Assembly: GCA_017415425.1 (NCBI GenBank)
Contig: JAFQGT010000016.1
Coordinates: 95,911 to 159,910 of the forward strand
Length of the DNA stretch: 64,000 nt
Direction of reading: 5' to 3'
DNA from: Oscillospiraceae bacterium
GTDB taxonomy: Bacteria; Bacillota; Clostridia; Oscillospirales; Oscillospiraceae
The notes below the pieces were generated by a model that was not told the origin of the DNA, did no database searches, and worked only from the letters and a program-made list of their open reading frames with translations. Below are positions 1-8,967 of this stretch, in pieces; positions within the stretch are counted from its first letter, which is position 1; each line of letters starts with the position of its first letter. The position numbers and the translations under genes were made by a program.

Positions 1-768
1 AGTGTAAATGGGTGTACCGGACTGAATATAGATAGCAATATCCGGGTTTTTGCTGCGAATATTATCCACCAGCTTGGCCCAGTTTTCCATCGTCTTGTTG
101 ATGCCCCACAGAGCAATATCGTTCATACCCAGCTGGATAAACACCTTTTTCGCGCCGCAGGCTGCCAGCGCATCTTGAGGTGTCATATCCTGTCCCTGAT
201 AGCTCAAATACATCGAATTATGCACTGCGTGGGAAACAGAATAGCTGCCCTGGCACAGGAAGGTTACCTTTCCCATACGGCCGGTAGCCATATGGTAGTT
301 ACGCAGCTTCAGTGTTACCGAGTCGCCGATGAAGGCTGCATCGGACAGGAACTCTGCCAGTGCTGCGTAGTCTCCATCAGAGGCCGGAGGATCTGCCACT
401 GCAGGAGGAACCTGGGTAGGCTCTGTGGGCTGGGGTACGGGGGTATAATAGGTCTCCTCGGTGGGATCCAGCGTGCGGTCTTCAGTAGGTTCCTCGGTGG
501 GTTCTTCCGTAGGTTCTTCTGTGGATTCTTCGGTGGGATCCTCAGTAGATTCTTCCGTGGGATCTTCAGAAGGCTCTGTATCGGTAGCATCCGTTGCGTC
601 GGTAGCATCTGTTACCTCAGAAGCATCCGTTTCCTGTGTTCCGGTAGAGCCGTCGGTTTGGGATGCCGTAGTATCGCTGGGTTCTGTAGCATTATCTTTG
701 CCGCAACCTACCAGCAGCAAGCTGATCACCAACAGCAGGCAGACAAGTACATTCCATATCATTTTCAT
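1..768 (-). CDS. SGNH/GDSL-type lipoprotein hydrolase, 3' end outside window
   Basis: The visible 256 codons start with a short signal segment ending in a lipobox (LLLVGC at about residues 17-22), so the product should be a lipid-anchored protein outside the membrane. Residues 23 to about 110 form a low-complexity linker of Thr, Glu, Pro and Ser with repeated PTEE/STEE units. The rest looks like an SGNH-fold esterase: block I is seen as FIGDSV and block III as LGMND; the catalytic Asp/His block lies beyond the left edge. Family members remove acyl groups from cell-surface glycans, but the substrate here is not shown. The start at 768 has a GGAGGG site with good spacing and a promoter at 802-830. 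The next gene to the right is an exopolysaccharide sugar transferase, with a terminator between, so they are separate units. Confidence 0.8.
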   Translation of the reverse strand, partial: MKMIWNVLVCLLLVISLLLVGCGKDNATEPSDTTASQTDGSTGTQETDASEVTDATDATDATDTEPSEDPTEESTEDPTEESTEEPTEEPTEEPTEDRTLDPTEETYYTPVPQPTEPTQVPPAVADPPASDGDYAALAEFLSDAAFIGDSVTLKLRNYHMATGRMGKVTFLCQGSYSVSHAVHNSMYLSYQGQDMTPQDALAACGAKKVFIQLGMNDIALWGINKTMENWAKLVDNIRSKNPDIAIYIQSGTPIYT

Positions 769-801
769 AGGATTCCCTCCCAGTATCTTTTTATCTGTTT
801 T

Positions 802-830
802 ATTATAGTGGTTGTCTTGGTTTTTTTCAA
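802..830 (-). promoter_or_regulatory. sigma-A-type promoter for the lipoprotein gene
   Basis: On the minus strand a -35 box TTGAAA (825-830) and a -10 box TATAAT (802-807) are 17 bp apart, about 35 bp before the start codon at 768. Confidence 0.7.
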
Positions 831-855
831 CATATTTCTTTCTTTTGCAACATAA

Positions 856-883
856 AGCGGTGCGTTCTTCAGAACGCACCGCT
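856..883 (-). terminator. intrinsic terminator of the sugar transferase gene
   Basis: A perfect 13-bp inverted repeat (AGCGGTGCGTTCT and its complement) lies 4 bp past the stop codon. It is followed on the minus strand by a weak T run (TTTATGTT). Confidence 0.75.
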
Positions 884-887
884 CATA

Positions 888-1538
888 TTATACCGCACCT
901 TTTCCGGTCAATACCACCCGGATGGTCATAAGTATGATTTTTAGGTCTGTCCACAGACTTCTTTCCCGAATGTACCGCATATCCTCTTCCACCCACTGGT
1001 CAAAATTGTGATTATCGCTGCGACCACAGCACTCGTGATAGCAGGCAAGGCCGGTCTTCACATCCAGCCGGTGCCGCTGATAAGGTGTGTACTCCGCTAC
1101 CTCCCGGGGCAGGGGAGGACGGGGTCCGATGATGGTCATATCGCCCTTGATGATGTTCACCAGCTGGGGCAATTCATCTATACTGGTTTTGCGGATAAAC
1201 TTGCCGATCTTGGTGATTCTGGGATCATCTGCGATCTTAAAGGCAGGGCCTTCCATCTCGTTTTGATCCATCAGCTGATCCAGCATCTGGTCGGCATTTA
1301 CACACATAGAGCGGAATTTGTACATACCAAACTCTTTGCCGTTTTTGGTCAGCCGCGTCTGTTTATAGATGGGCGAACCGCCGTCGTGGGCTTTGATGGC
1401 GATGGCCACCACCAAAAGCAGGGGACTTAATACGATCAGTGCAAAAACACTTAAAATCAGATCAAAAAAACGTTTAAAAAAATCATATACAGGCTTGGGT
1501 TTTGTACCCTCATAAACTCTTTCTGCTACCGTCTGCAT
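888..1538 (-). CDS. exopolysaccharide sugar transferase (polyprenyl-phosphate glycosyl-1-phosphate transferase)
   Basis: 216 residues, typical of the short WcaJ/PglC-like bacterial sugar transferases that move a sugar-1-phosphate onto undecaprenyl phosphate and so start a surface polysaccharide repeat unit at the inner face of the membrane. Seen in the sequence: one membrane segment at about 25-48, the KFRSM motif near 74-78, the DELPQ motif at 121-125 and the PRPP motif near 139-142, all in the family order. The ATG at 1538 is chosen because GGAGAAA lies just upstream and a promoter sits at 1584-1612; a longer reading frame would begin inside that promoter. It has its own promoter and terminator. 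The sugar carried cannot be told from the sequence. Confidence 0.9.
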   Translation of the reverse strand: MQTVAERVYEGTKPKPVYDFFKRFFDLILSVFALIVLSPLLLVVAIAIKAHDGGSPIYKQTRLTKNGKEFGMYKFRSMCVNADQMLDQLMDQNEMEGPAFKIADDPRITKIGKFIRKTSIDELPQLVNIIKGDMTIIGPRPPLPREVAEYTPYQRHRLDVKTGLACYHECCGRSDNHNFDQWVEEDMRYIRERSLWTDLKIILMTIRVVLTGKGAV

Positions 1539-1583
1539 ATTTATTTCTCCTATGTTTCTTCTTTTTCTTATGCATTTGACCCC

Positions 1584-1612
1584 ATTATACCAATATTGCC
1601 GCTGTTTTGCAA
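1584..1612 (-). promoter_or_regulatory. promoter of the sugar transferase gene
   Basis: Minus-strand TTGCAA (1607-1612), 17-bp spacer, TATAAT (1584-1589), about 45 bp before the ATG at 1538. Confidence 0.75.
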
Positions 1613-1650
1613 GTCCATTTTCTGTCATCATAACCATAGGCTGCAAAAAC

Positions 1651-1678
1651 CGCAGGCGCACCCAAAGGTGCGCCTGCG
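1651..1678 (-). terminator. terminator at the end of the trkH-to-rnc operon
   Basis: A 12-bp perfect GC-rich stem with a four-base loop is followed on the minus strand by GTTTTTG, six bases past the rnc stop codon. Confidence 0.9.
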
Positions 1679-1684
1679 AAATCG

Positions 1685-2368
1685 TTATTTTTCTGGGAAC
1701 AGCTGCTCCATCGCCGCACGGGCGGCATCTTGCTCAGCCCGCTTTTTGCTGGAACCTGCACCCTTGCCCACAACCTTGCCATTGAGGAATACTTCCACAA
1801 AAAACTGCTTGTCGTGATCCGGGCCGTCCTCACCTACCAGTGTATAACTGAGCTGCTGATTTTTCTTCTGCTGCACCAGTTCCTGCAGAGCGGTCTTATA
1901 GTCCTGATTCTGCAGCCGTTCGGAAGGCACATTGGTCAGAATAAATCGCAGGATGATCCCTTCCGCTGCGGCCATTCCGCCGTCCAGGAAGCTGGCTGCG
2001 ATCACTGATTCCATCGCATCCGCCAGAATGGATGCCCGGTTTCTGCCGCCGCCCTGTTCTTCACCGTGACCCAGCAGCAGATGCTTTCCCAGATCCACCT
2101 TAGCGGCAACCTTGGCCAAGCTGGTTTCACAGACCATATCCGCACGCATTCTTGTCAGCTCACCCTCCGGGCGATCGGGAAAGTTTCGGTACAAATGCTC
2201 CGCCACCACCATACCCAGAATGGAATCCCCCAGAAACTCCAGCCGCTCATTGCTGCGCAAGCTGTTATGCCAGCGCTCATTGGCATAGGAGGAATGGGTT
2301 AGGGCATTTTGCAGCAGCGTGATATTATGAAACCGATAGCCGATAGCCGCTTCCAGATCCTTAATCAT
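1685..2368 (-). CDS. rnc: ribonuclease III
   Basis: 227 residues. RNase III cuts double-stranded RNA during rRNA processing and in antisense regulation. The N-terminal catalytic domain carries the signature ERLEFLGDS at about 41-49, with its metal-binding acidic residues, and a second acidic cluster (LADAMES) near 117-123. A C-terminal double-stranded-RNA-binding domain covers about 155-227 and ends with the usual KKRAEQDAA segment. The ATG at 2368 overlaps the plsX stop by 8 bp (1685-2368 against 2361-3395) and has AGGAG upstream, so translation is probably coupled to plsX. It is the last gene of the long operon; a strong terminator follows. Confidence 0.96.
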   Translation of the reverse strand: MIKDLEAAIGYRFHNITLLQNALTHSSYANERWHNSLRSNERLEFLGDSILGMVVAEHLYRNFPDRPEGELTRMRADMVCETSLAKVAAKVDLGKHLLLGHGEEQGGGRNRASILADAMESVIAASFLDGGMAAAEGIILRFILTNVPSERLQNQDYKTALQELVQQKKNQQLSYTLVGEDGPDHDKQFFVEVFLNGKVVGKGAGSSKKRAEQDAARAAMEQLFPEK

Positions 2369-3395
2369 CCGAATTCTCCTCTTTTGCCAATGCCTGCAGA
2401 CTTTGCTCGAGTTCTGCGGAAAAATCGTTCTTTGCCGCATCCACGGCCTGACGGACAGCGTGATAGAAGGCCACATCGTCAGAAGAACCGTGAGCCTTGA
2501 TCACCGGCTTGCGAATACCCAAAAACTGCGTGCCGCCGGTGAGCCGATAGTCCAGAAGGCCGGTGATATGCCGGATGCCGGACTTGCAGAACAGGGCGCC
2601 CAGCATTGTCAGCACATTTTTCTTAAACATCCGCTTCAGCAAGCTTCCCATAAACATCGCCGTGCCCTCAATAGACTTGAGCAATACATTGCCGGAGAAG
2701 CCATCGCAGACCACCACATCCACCATTCCCAAGGGCACATCCCGCGCCTCGGCATTGCCTATAAAGTTGATAAGGCCCTTGTTGTGGGCATCGGTCAGAA
2801 GGGCATAAGCCACCTTCTGCAGCGGTGTACCCTTGGTATCCTCCGCACCGATGTTCAGTAGACCCACCTTGGGATTTTCCACCCCTAAGTACTTTTTGGC
2901 ATACAGCGAGCCAATCACGCCGAACTGCAGCAAAAACTCCGAACTGCACTCAGCATTGGCGCCGCAATCCAAAATCACCGTCTTGCCCCCTGCTTTATTG
3001 GGAACAACAGGACCCATCGCAGCCCGGCGGATGCCCTTGACCCGCTTGACGATCAAAGTTGCGCCGGTAAGCAGCGCGCCGGTGGAGCCGGCGGAGATAA
3101 AAGCATCTCCCTGACCATCTGATAGCATTTTCAGACCCAGCATCATAGAGGAGTCCTTATGCTTTCTCACCGCGGCGGTGGGATCCTCATGAATATCCAC
3201 TACATCCTCGGCGTTAACCAGTTCCACGCCCTGAGGCAAATTATCAATGCCGTTGTCACTGAGCGCCTTCAAAATCTCTGCGCCGCGACCAACCAATGTG
3301 ATCTGGACACCAAAATCCTTGGCTGCCCGGACAGCACCCAAAACCGGTGCCAAAGGCGCATTGTCGCCGCCCATTGCGTCAAGAATAATCTTCAT
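2361..3395 (-). CDS. plsX: phosphate acyltransferase PlsX
   Basis: 344 residues, normal for PlsX, which turns acyl-ACP and phosphate into acyl-phosphate, the donor for the first glycerol-3-phosphate acylation (PlsX/PlsY route) in Gram-positive phospholipid synthesis. It is a peripheral membrane enzyme. The N-terminus (ILDAMGGDNAP) is the family signature, and VILDCGANAEC in the middle and DGFSGNVLLK near 235 are also typical. The start has GAGG nearby. It lies 17 bp behind trmFO and overlaps rnc. It is separated here from the fab genes that are its neighbours in many Bacillota, so it is co-regulated with RNA and DNA maintenance genes instead. Confidence 0.96.
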   Translation of the reverse strand: MKIILDAMGGDNAPLAPVLGAVRAAKDFGVQITLVGRGAEILKALSDNGIDNLPQGVELVNAEDVVDIHEDPTAAVRKHKDSSMMLGLKMLSDGQGDAFISAGSTGALLTGATLIVKRVKGIRRAAMGPVVPNKAGGKTVILDCGANAECSSEFLLQFGVIGSLYAKKYLGVENPKVGLLNIGAEDTKGTPLQKVAYALLTDAHNKGLINFIGNAEARDVPLGMVDVVVCDGFSGNVLLKSIEGTAMFMGSLLKRMFKKNVLTMLGALFCKSGIRHITGLLDYRLTGGTQFLGIRKPVIKAHGSSDDVAFYHAVRQAVDAAKNDFSAELEQSLQALAKEENSDD

Positions 3396-3412
3396 TGCCG
3401 CACCTCTTTCTC

Positions 3413-4717
3413 TTATAAACCTGCCTGTACCATTTCCTCAATGATCGCCAAAGAGCGATTGGCAATGGCCAGATTTTTTTCTGCTTTCTTCCGGATCCGT
3501 TGCTCCAAGGGCGCTACGATGCTGAAATTCACATTCATAGGCTGGAAATTTTCGATCCGTTCATCGCTGATATACAGACCCAGCGCGCCGATAGCCGTCT
3601 CCTTGGGGAAATCGGGCACTTCCCTGCCCTGCACCTTGGCCGCCATAGCGATGCTGGCCAACATACCGGACGCAGCGCTTTCCACATACCCCTCCACGCC
3701 GGTCATCTGCCCGGCAAAGGCAACCAGAGGATCGCGGCGGTCGGCATAGTACCGATCCAGCAGCTTGGGGCTCTGCAGGAAGGTATTCTGGTGCATCACA
3801 CCGTAGCGGACAAACTCCGCATTCTTCAGTGCTGGGATCATAGAGAACACCCGCTTTTGCTCACCAAACTTCAAATGGGTCTGGAAACCCACCAGATTGT
3901 ACACGCTCTTGGCGGCATTGTCCTGCCGCAGCTGGACCACCGCGTAGGGCTCCTTGCCGGTCTTGGGATCTACCAAACCCACCGGCTTTAACGGGCCGTA
4001 GCGCAAGGTATCCTGACCCCGACGGGCCATCACCTCCACCGGCATACAGCCTTCAAAGACCCGCTTGTCTTCAAAGCCGTGAACCTCCGCTTCTTCGGCG
4101 GAGATCAATTCCTTCAGAAATGCCTCATACTGCTCCTTGTTCATGGCGCAGTTTACATAATCCGGCGTTCCCCGATCATACCGGCTCTGCCACCAAGCTT
4201 CCTCCATATCCACAGACTCTGCGGTCACCAGCGGCGCCGCCGCATCAAAGAAATGCAGATAGCCGGTACCGAAGTACTCGCCGATAGCCTTGGACATATC
4301 GTCGGAGGTCAGTGGGCCTGTGGCGATAATCACAGGGCCTTCCGGCACCTGGGTGATCTCCTCCGCCACCACGGTAATATTGGGATGATTGCGGGTCTTC
4401 TCCGTAACCAAATCGGAAAATCCCTGCCGATCCACCGCCAGACAGCCGCCTGCCTCCACGCGGGTGGCATCGGCGCAGGCGATGATCAGGCTACCCAGCC
4501 GGCGCATCTCCTCTTTTAGAAGACCTACAGCGTTTTCCAGCTTATCGCCCCGCAGGGAATTGGAGCAAACCAGTTCGGCAAAGGTATCCACGTGGTGAGC
4601 AGGACTCTTCTTGTGGGGCTTCATCTCATAAAGCACCACCGAGATGCCCCGCTGCGCCAGCTGCCAGGCCGCTTCCGCGCCGGCAAGACCGGCACCGATG
4701 ACTTTTACAGTTGCCAC
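3413..4717 (-). CDS. trmFO: methylenetetrahydrofolate-tRNA (uracil-54-C5) methyltransferase
   Basis: 434 residues. This folate- and FAD-dependent enzyme makes ribothymidine at position 54 of the tRNA T-loop, the job done by SAM-dependent TrmA in enterobacteria. The N-terminal dinucleotide-binding motif VIGAGLAGAEAA covers about 6-17; the family blocks ELVCSNSLR (about 47-55) and GYVESAASG near the C-terminus are present. The start lies 2 bp from the topA stop, so the two are surely co-transcribed. The order dprA-topA-trmFO is conserved in Bacillota, which supports the assignment over a GidA paralogue. Confidence 0.96.
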   Translation of the reverse strand: MATVKVIGAGLAGAEAAWQLAQRGISVVLYEMKPHKKSPAHHVDTFAELVCSNSLRGDKLENAVGLLKEEMRRLGSLIIACADATRVEAGGCLAVDRQGFSDLVTEKTRNHPNITVVAEEITQVPEGPVIIATGPLTSDDMSKAIGEYFGTGYLHFFDAAAPLVTAESVDMEEAWWQSRYDRGTPDYVNCAMNKEQYEAFLKELISAEEAEVHGFEDKRVFEGCMPVEVMARRGQDTLRYGPLKPVGLVDPKTGKEPYAVVQLRQDNAAKSVYNLVGFQTHLKFGEQKRVFSMIPALKNAEFVRYGVMHQNTFLQSPKLLDRYYADRRDPLVAFAGQMTGVEGYVESAASGMLASIAMAAKVQGREVPDFPKETAIGALGLYISDERIENFQPMNVNFSIVAPLEQRIRKKAEKNLAIANRSLAIIEEMVQAGL

Positions 4718-4719
4718 GG

Positions 4720-6963
4720 TTATGCCTCCTTGCTCTTGGCGGTCTTCTTTGCCGCGGTTTTTTTCTTGGTTGTTTTTTTTGCCGTCTTCTTGGCGGCAGG
4801 CTTACTCTCCGGCGCTGCGCCTTCAGGCAGCACCTCGCCGGGTTCTGCGGTGCTTACAGACTTCTTCTTATAGTAACCCCGCTTATCCTCCGGCAGGAAG
4901 TTCTCGCAAGCTCCATTTACACAGAAAGGCTTGTTCCGACCCCGACCGGACTTCTTGAACATGGTCTGTCCGCACTTGGGACAATCCTCCGCTGTGGGGA
5001 TATCCCAAGTCATAAATCCGCAATCCGCGCCCCGCTCGCAAGCATAGTAAGCATAGCCCCGCTTGGATTTGCGCTTGAGGATGGTGCTGCCGCACTTGGG
5101 GCAGCGACCGGGCATCTTCTCCACGATGGGTTTGGTGTTGGTGCAGGTGGGGAAACCGGGACAAGCCAGGAATTTGCCGAACCGACCGATCTTCACCACC
5201 ATATTTCTGCCACAGATCTCGCAGATCTCCTCAGTGACCTCCTCGGGCACTTTCAAACGGACACCCTCCAGGGCAGACTCCGCCTCTACCATTTCCTTGT
5301 GGAAACCTTTATAGAAATCGGCAAGGACAGCTTTCCATTCCTGGTTGCCTGCCTCCACCTCGTCCAGCCGGGTCTCCATATTGGCGGTAAACTCCGCGTC
5401 GATGATATCCGTGAACCGCTCCATCATCAGGCTGTTGACCACCTCGCCCAGGGCTGTAGGCTGCAGGCGCTTGTCTACCTTATTGACATACTCTCTGTCC
5501 TGAATGGTGGACACGATGGTGGCATAGGTGGAGGGACGGCCAACACCCTTTTCCTCCATCGCCTTCACAAGGCTTGCCTCGGTATACCGGGCGGGAGGCT
5601 GGGTGAAATGCTGTTCCTGCTTCAACTCTGTCATATTCGCAAGCTCACCCTCCTGCAGATCTGGCAGGGGGCTGCCCACGGCCTCGACCTCCTCATCCCG
5701 CCCCTCTTCATAGACGGCCAGGAATCCGGAGAACTTGACGCTCTGGTGGGTGGAGCGGAACATATGACCGGCGCACATCGTGTCGATGGTCACAGTATCA
5801 TAAACGGCGCTTGCCATCTGGGTTGCCAAGAAACGGCTCCAGATCAGCTTATACAACCGATACTGCTCCCGGGTCAGGCTGCTTTGAATCCGTTCCGGAT
5901 CCAGCTCCACGTGGGTGGGACGGATGGCCTCGTGGGCATCCTGGGCGCTGGATTTGGTCTTAAAGGTATGGAATTTACCATAATAATAATCTTTTCCGTA
6001 CCGGGTCTTAATAAAGTCTGCTGCAGCGGCCATAGCCTCATCGGACAGCCGCAGAGAATCGGTACGCATATAAGTGATCAGACCCAAAGTGCCCTCGCCG
6101 GCCACATCCACGCCCTCATAGAGCTGCTGGGCAACGGCCATGGTGCGCTTGGGGGTCATATTCAGCTTCCGGGACGCCTCCTGCTGCAAGGTAGAGGTGG
6201 TAAAAGGAGGCGCGGCGGTACGCTTTTTATCGGCTCTCTTCACACCGGTAACAGTAAAGGTCTTGCCGGTAATGTCGACAATGATCTGCTGAACCTGCTC
6301 CTGGGTTTCCAGCTCACGCTTTTTATCCTCTCCGTGATAACGGGCAAGGAACATACCAGGCTTACCAATCCGGCTGAGTTTCACATCCAATGACCAGTAT
6401 TCTTTGGGAATAAAGGCGCGGATCTCATTTTCTCTGTCCACCACAAACCGGGTGGCAACCGATTGGACTCTGCCTGCTGACAGACCGCGGCGAACCTTCT
6501 TCCACAACAGCGGTGAAAGCTGATAGCCTACGATTCTGTCCAGAATCCGGCGTGCCTGTTGGGCATCCACCAGACACTGGTCAATGGCTCTGGGATTGGC
6601 AATAGATTCTTTGACTACCTTCTGGGTGATCTCGTTAAAGGTGACTCTGCGAGTCTTCTCCTCCGGCAACGCCAGCAATTCTTTCAGATGCCAGGAGATC
6701 GCTTCACCCTCTCGGTCCGGGTCAGTTGCCAGATATACCATATCCGCCTTTCTGGCTGCCTTGCGCAGATCGTCAATGATCTCGCTTTTGGCGCTCAAGG
6801 CGATATACTCCGGGTCAAAACTGTCCAGATTCACACCCATCGTGCTCTTTGGCAGATCCCGCAGGTGGCCCATACTGGCCTTGACAGTATACTCCGGACC
6901 TAAATATTTGGATATCGTCTTCGCCTTGGAGGGCGACTCCACGATGACAAGATTGGAACTCAT
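4720..6963 (-). CDS. topA: DNA topoisomerase I
   Basis: 747 residues. Type IA topoisomerase that relaxes negative supercoils by single-strand passage. The Toprim domain is at about 3-115, with DPDREGE at 81-87. The active-site tyrosine is Y298 within ITYMRTDS. Three four-cysteine zinc ribbons follow near 570-690 (CEIC, CPKC, CPKC starts). The last 30 residues are a Lys/Ala-rich tail of AKKT-like units, probably a DNA-contacting extension and also the source of biased base composition at 4,730-4,800. It is 18 bp behind dprA and 2 bp before trmFO. Confidence 0.97.
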   Translation of the reverse strand: MSSNLVIVESPSKAKTISKYLGPEYTVKASMGHLRDLPKSTMGVNLDSFDPEYIALSAKSEIIDDLRKAARKADMVYLATDPDREGEAISWHLKELLALPEEKTRRVTFNEITQKVVKESIANPRAIDQCLVDAQQARRILDRIVGYQLSPLLWKKVRRGLSAGRVQSVATRFVVDRENEIRAFIPKEYWSLDVKLSRIGKPGMFLARYHGEDKKRELETQEQVQQIIVDITGKTFTVTGVKRADKKRTAAPPFTTSTLQQEASRKLNMTPKRTMAVAQQLYEGVDVAGEGTLGLITYMRTDSLRLSDEAMAAAADFIKTRYGKDYYYGKFHTFKTKSSAQDAHEAIRPTHVELDPERIQSSLTREQYRLYKLIWSRFLATQMASAVYDTVTIDTMCAGHMFRSTHQSVKFSGFLAVYEEGRDEEVEAVGSPLPDLQEGELANMTELKQEQHFTQPPARYTEASLVKAMEEKGVGRPSTYATIVSTIQDREYVNKVDKRLQPTALGEVVNSLMMERFTDIIDAEFTANMETRLDEVEAGNQEWKAVLADFYKGFHKEMVEAESALEGVRLKVPEEVTEEICEICGRNMVVKIGRFGKFLACPGFPTCTNTKPIVEKMPGRCPKCGSTILKRKSKRGYAYYACERGADCGFMTWDIPTAEDCPKCGQTMFKKSGRGRNKPFCVNGACENFLPEDKRGYYKKKSVSTAEPGEVLPEGAAPESKPAAKKTAKKTTKKKTAAKKTAKSKEA

Positions 6964-6981
6964 AGTTTCCTCCGCTGTTGA

Positions 6982-8202
6982 TTATTTCAAGCTGACCCGA
7001 CCGCCGGGATGCTTCAAAACCAAACCCTTTACGGTAAGCACAGTCAGCACTGACAGCACCCGCCCCGACGGCAATTGCGCCCGGGCAATGATATCTGCCG
7101 GCTCCTGTGGATGGCGGGTCAGCAGCGCCAAAATGGCCTGCTCTTCCTCATTTAGGGCAGTTTGCTTGTTATTTAACACACTATAAGTGGAAATTCTTTC
7201 GTTGTCAATGGGTATTTTTTCGTCTTTTTCCGGATTCTTTTGCATTTTTCCCGGCAATTCTGTGTTCTCAGCCACTTTCCAACCGGATGCTTGTTCCGGT
7301 GCAACAGAATCCTTTTGCGGCATTTTCACCACCCCGGGGTAGCAGGATTCATACTCCTTCAGCACATCCCAGCCGGAGAAAACTGCCATAGCCCCCTCCT
7401 GCAGCAGCTGGTTGCTTCCGGCGCAGCTGGCGGTATTGATGTTGCCGGGAACTGTAAATACATCTCTTCCCTGTTCCAGCGCCAAATTGGCAGTGATGAG
7501 CGCTCCGGACTTTTCCGGTGCTTCCGCCACCAAAATACCGTTGCAGATGCCGCTGATAATTCGATTGCGGTGAGGAAAATGCCAATGCAGTGGTTTTGTG
7601 CCCGGCGGATATTCCGAAAGCAGGCAGCCGTCCTCTACCACTCTGGCAAACAGACGCCGGTTGCTTGAAGGGTACACCACATCCACGCCGCATCCCAGCA
7701 CACCCACGCAAGGCTTTCTCGCGTCCAACGCACCCTGCATTGCAGCAGTATCCACGCCAAACGCGCCACCGGATACGATCATACCGCCTCCTGCGGCGAT
7801 CTGGCTGCCCATTTGATGGGCTACCTGCAGACCATAGCCGGAGGCTTTCCTGGTGCCTACGATTCCAATAAAGGGGCATTCATCCCAATCCGGCAGGATA
7901 CCATTATAATATAGTACCAGCGGCGCGTCTGTGGTATTCCTTAACCGATTAGGATACGCTGCATCCATCAGTGTAAAAACACCGATTCCCTTCCGGCGGC
8001 ACTGGATCAAGATTTGCTCTGCTTCCACAAGATCCTTCTGCTGCAGACTCTTTGCCTGCTTATCCGTCAAATTGCGTTCTGTTAAAGCCTCTGCAGACGC
8101 ATAATAGATGTTTTCCGGGTCACGAAAACGTTCCAGCAGGCGGTGTTTCTGCAATACAGACAAATCTGCAAGCTGAGAAAACCAAATCCAGTACAGTAAC
8201 AT
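6982..8202 (-). CDS. dprA: DNA-processing protein DprA
   Basis: About 406 residues. DprA loads RecA on incoming single-stranded DNA during natural transformation and is also kept in species not known to transform. The Rossmann-like core shows GIVGTRKASGYG near 116-127, SGGAFGVDTAAM near 146-157 and the PHRNRIISG motif near 213-221. A C-terminal winged-helix (DprA_WH) follows a poorly conserved linker, at about 345-406. The ATG at 8202 is preferred to a GTG at 8208 because the AAGAAGG site is 8 bases from the ATG but only 2 from the GTG. It sits between an rRNA methyltransferase gene (21 bp upstream) and topA (18 bp downstream). Confidence 0.95.
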   Translation of the reverse strand: MLLYWIWFSQLADLSVLQKHRLLERFRDPENIYYASAEALTERNLTDKQAKSLQQKDLVEAEQILIQCRRKGIGVFTLMDAAYPNRLRNTTDAPLVLYYNGILPDWDECPFIGIVGTRKASGYGLQVAHQMGSQIAAGGGMIVSGGAFGVDTAAMQGALDARKPCVGVLGCGVDVVYPSSNRRLFARVVEDGCLLSEYPPGTKPLHWHFPHRNRIISGICNGILVAEAPEKSGALITANLALEQGRDVFTVPGNINTASCAGSNQLLQEGAMAVFSGWDVLKEYESCYPGVVKMPQKDSVAPEQASGWKVAENTELPGKMQKNPEKDEKIPIDNERISTYSVLNNKQTALNEEEQAILALLTRHPQEPADIIARAQLPSGRVLSVLTVLTVKGLVLKHPGGRVSLK

Positions 8203-8223
8203 TTTCACACCCTTCTTTCTCTA

Positions 8224-8967
8224 TCATTTCATCTGCCACATAACAATGGTAGCCGCCACCGCAGCATTTAACGATTCACATCTGGGGTTCATCGGAATAA
8301 TCAATTCCTCCTGAGCACTGTCCAGGATTTCTTTACGGACACCCTGCCCCTCGCTGCCAATGACCACTGCCATCGTGCTCAGCTTTACTTCCCGCAGATC
8401 CTTGGCCCGGTCTGACAGAGCGGTCACTGCCACAGAGATCCCCGCCTCATCACAGGCGGTTTTCAACTGCTGCCAGGTGCTTTGCACCACCGGAGTACGG
8501 AACACCGCACCCATACTGGAGCGAACCACCTTGTGGCTATAGGGGTCTGCGCAGCCCTCCAGCAGAACCACCGGAATCTCCAAAGCGTCGGCTGTCCGCA
8601 GGATCGTTCCCAGATTGCCCGGATCCTGAATGCCATCCAGCAGCAGCATACCCGGTCTGGGAACAAATTCCTTCTGGGGACAAAACCGGCACAGGAACAG
8701 CGCTCCCTGGGGGGTCTGCATAGGAGAGATGGATTCCATCACATCCTTCGGCACAACCACAGTACGTACGCCCTCTGGAATTTGGGCAGTAATATCCTCG
8801 GACAAGATCACCGTATCCAGACCTGGCCACCATTTGACTGCTTCTTCCAACAACTTTGTGCCGTCGGCTACAAACAATCCGGCGCTCTCCCGTTCTTTCC
8901 GGGAGACCAGCAGTTTTCGCACCTGCTGCAGCAGGGGGTTTTTTCGACTTGTAATATACTCTGTCAT
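8224..8967 (-). CDS. TrmH/SpoU-family RNA 2'-O-methyltransferase
   Basis: 247 residues. SPOUT-class methyltransferases put a methyl group on ribose 2'-OH in rRNA or tRNA. Seen: an N-terminal substrate-binding segment (SRKNPLLQQVRKL) typical of the rRNA-type subgroup, motif I DGIQDPGNLGTILRTA near 110-125, motif II VVIGSEGQGV near 196-205 and motif III IPMNPRCESLNAAVA near 222-236; these form the SAM knot. The exact target base cannot be assigned; RlmB-like or YsgA-like activity is most likely. Its start codon overlaps the trkA stop by 4 bp (ATGA), so it is translationally coupled to the K+ uptake genes. Confidence 0.9.
   Translation of the reverse strand: MTEYITSRKNPLLQQVRKLLVSRKERESAGLFVADGTKLLEEAVKWWPGLDTVILSEDITAQIPEGVRTVVVPKDVMESISPMQTPQGALFLCRFCPQKEFVPRPGMLLLDGIQDPGNLGTILRTADALEIPVVLLEGCADPYSHKVVRSSMGAVFRTPVVQSTWQQLKTACDEAGISVAVTALSDRAKDLREVKLSTMAVVIGSEGQGVRKEILDSAQEELIIPMNPRCESLNAAVAATIVMWQMK

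Noticed and set aside
461-600. Tandem DNA repeat or CRISPR-like array near the left edge
   Set aside because: The short repeated units are codons for a Thr/Glu/Pro/Ser linker within the lipoprotein gene; there are no spacers.
4711-6393. 560-codon plus-strand frame opposite topA
   Set aside because: topA shows all expected motifs on the minus strand; the opposite frame is low-complexity and Leu/Gly/His-rich with no start signal.
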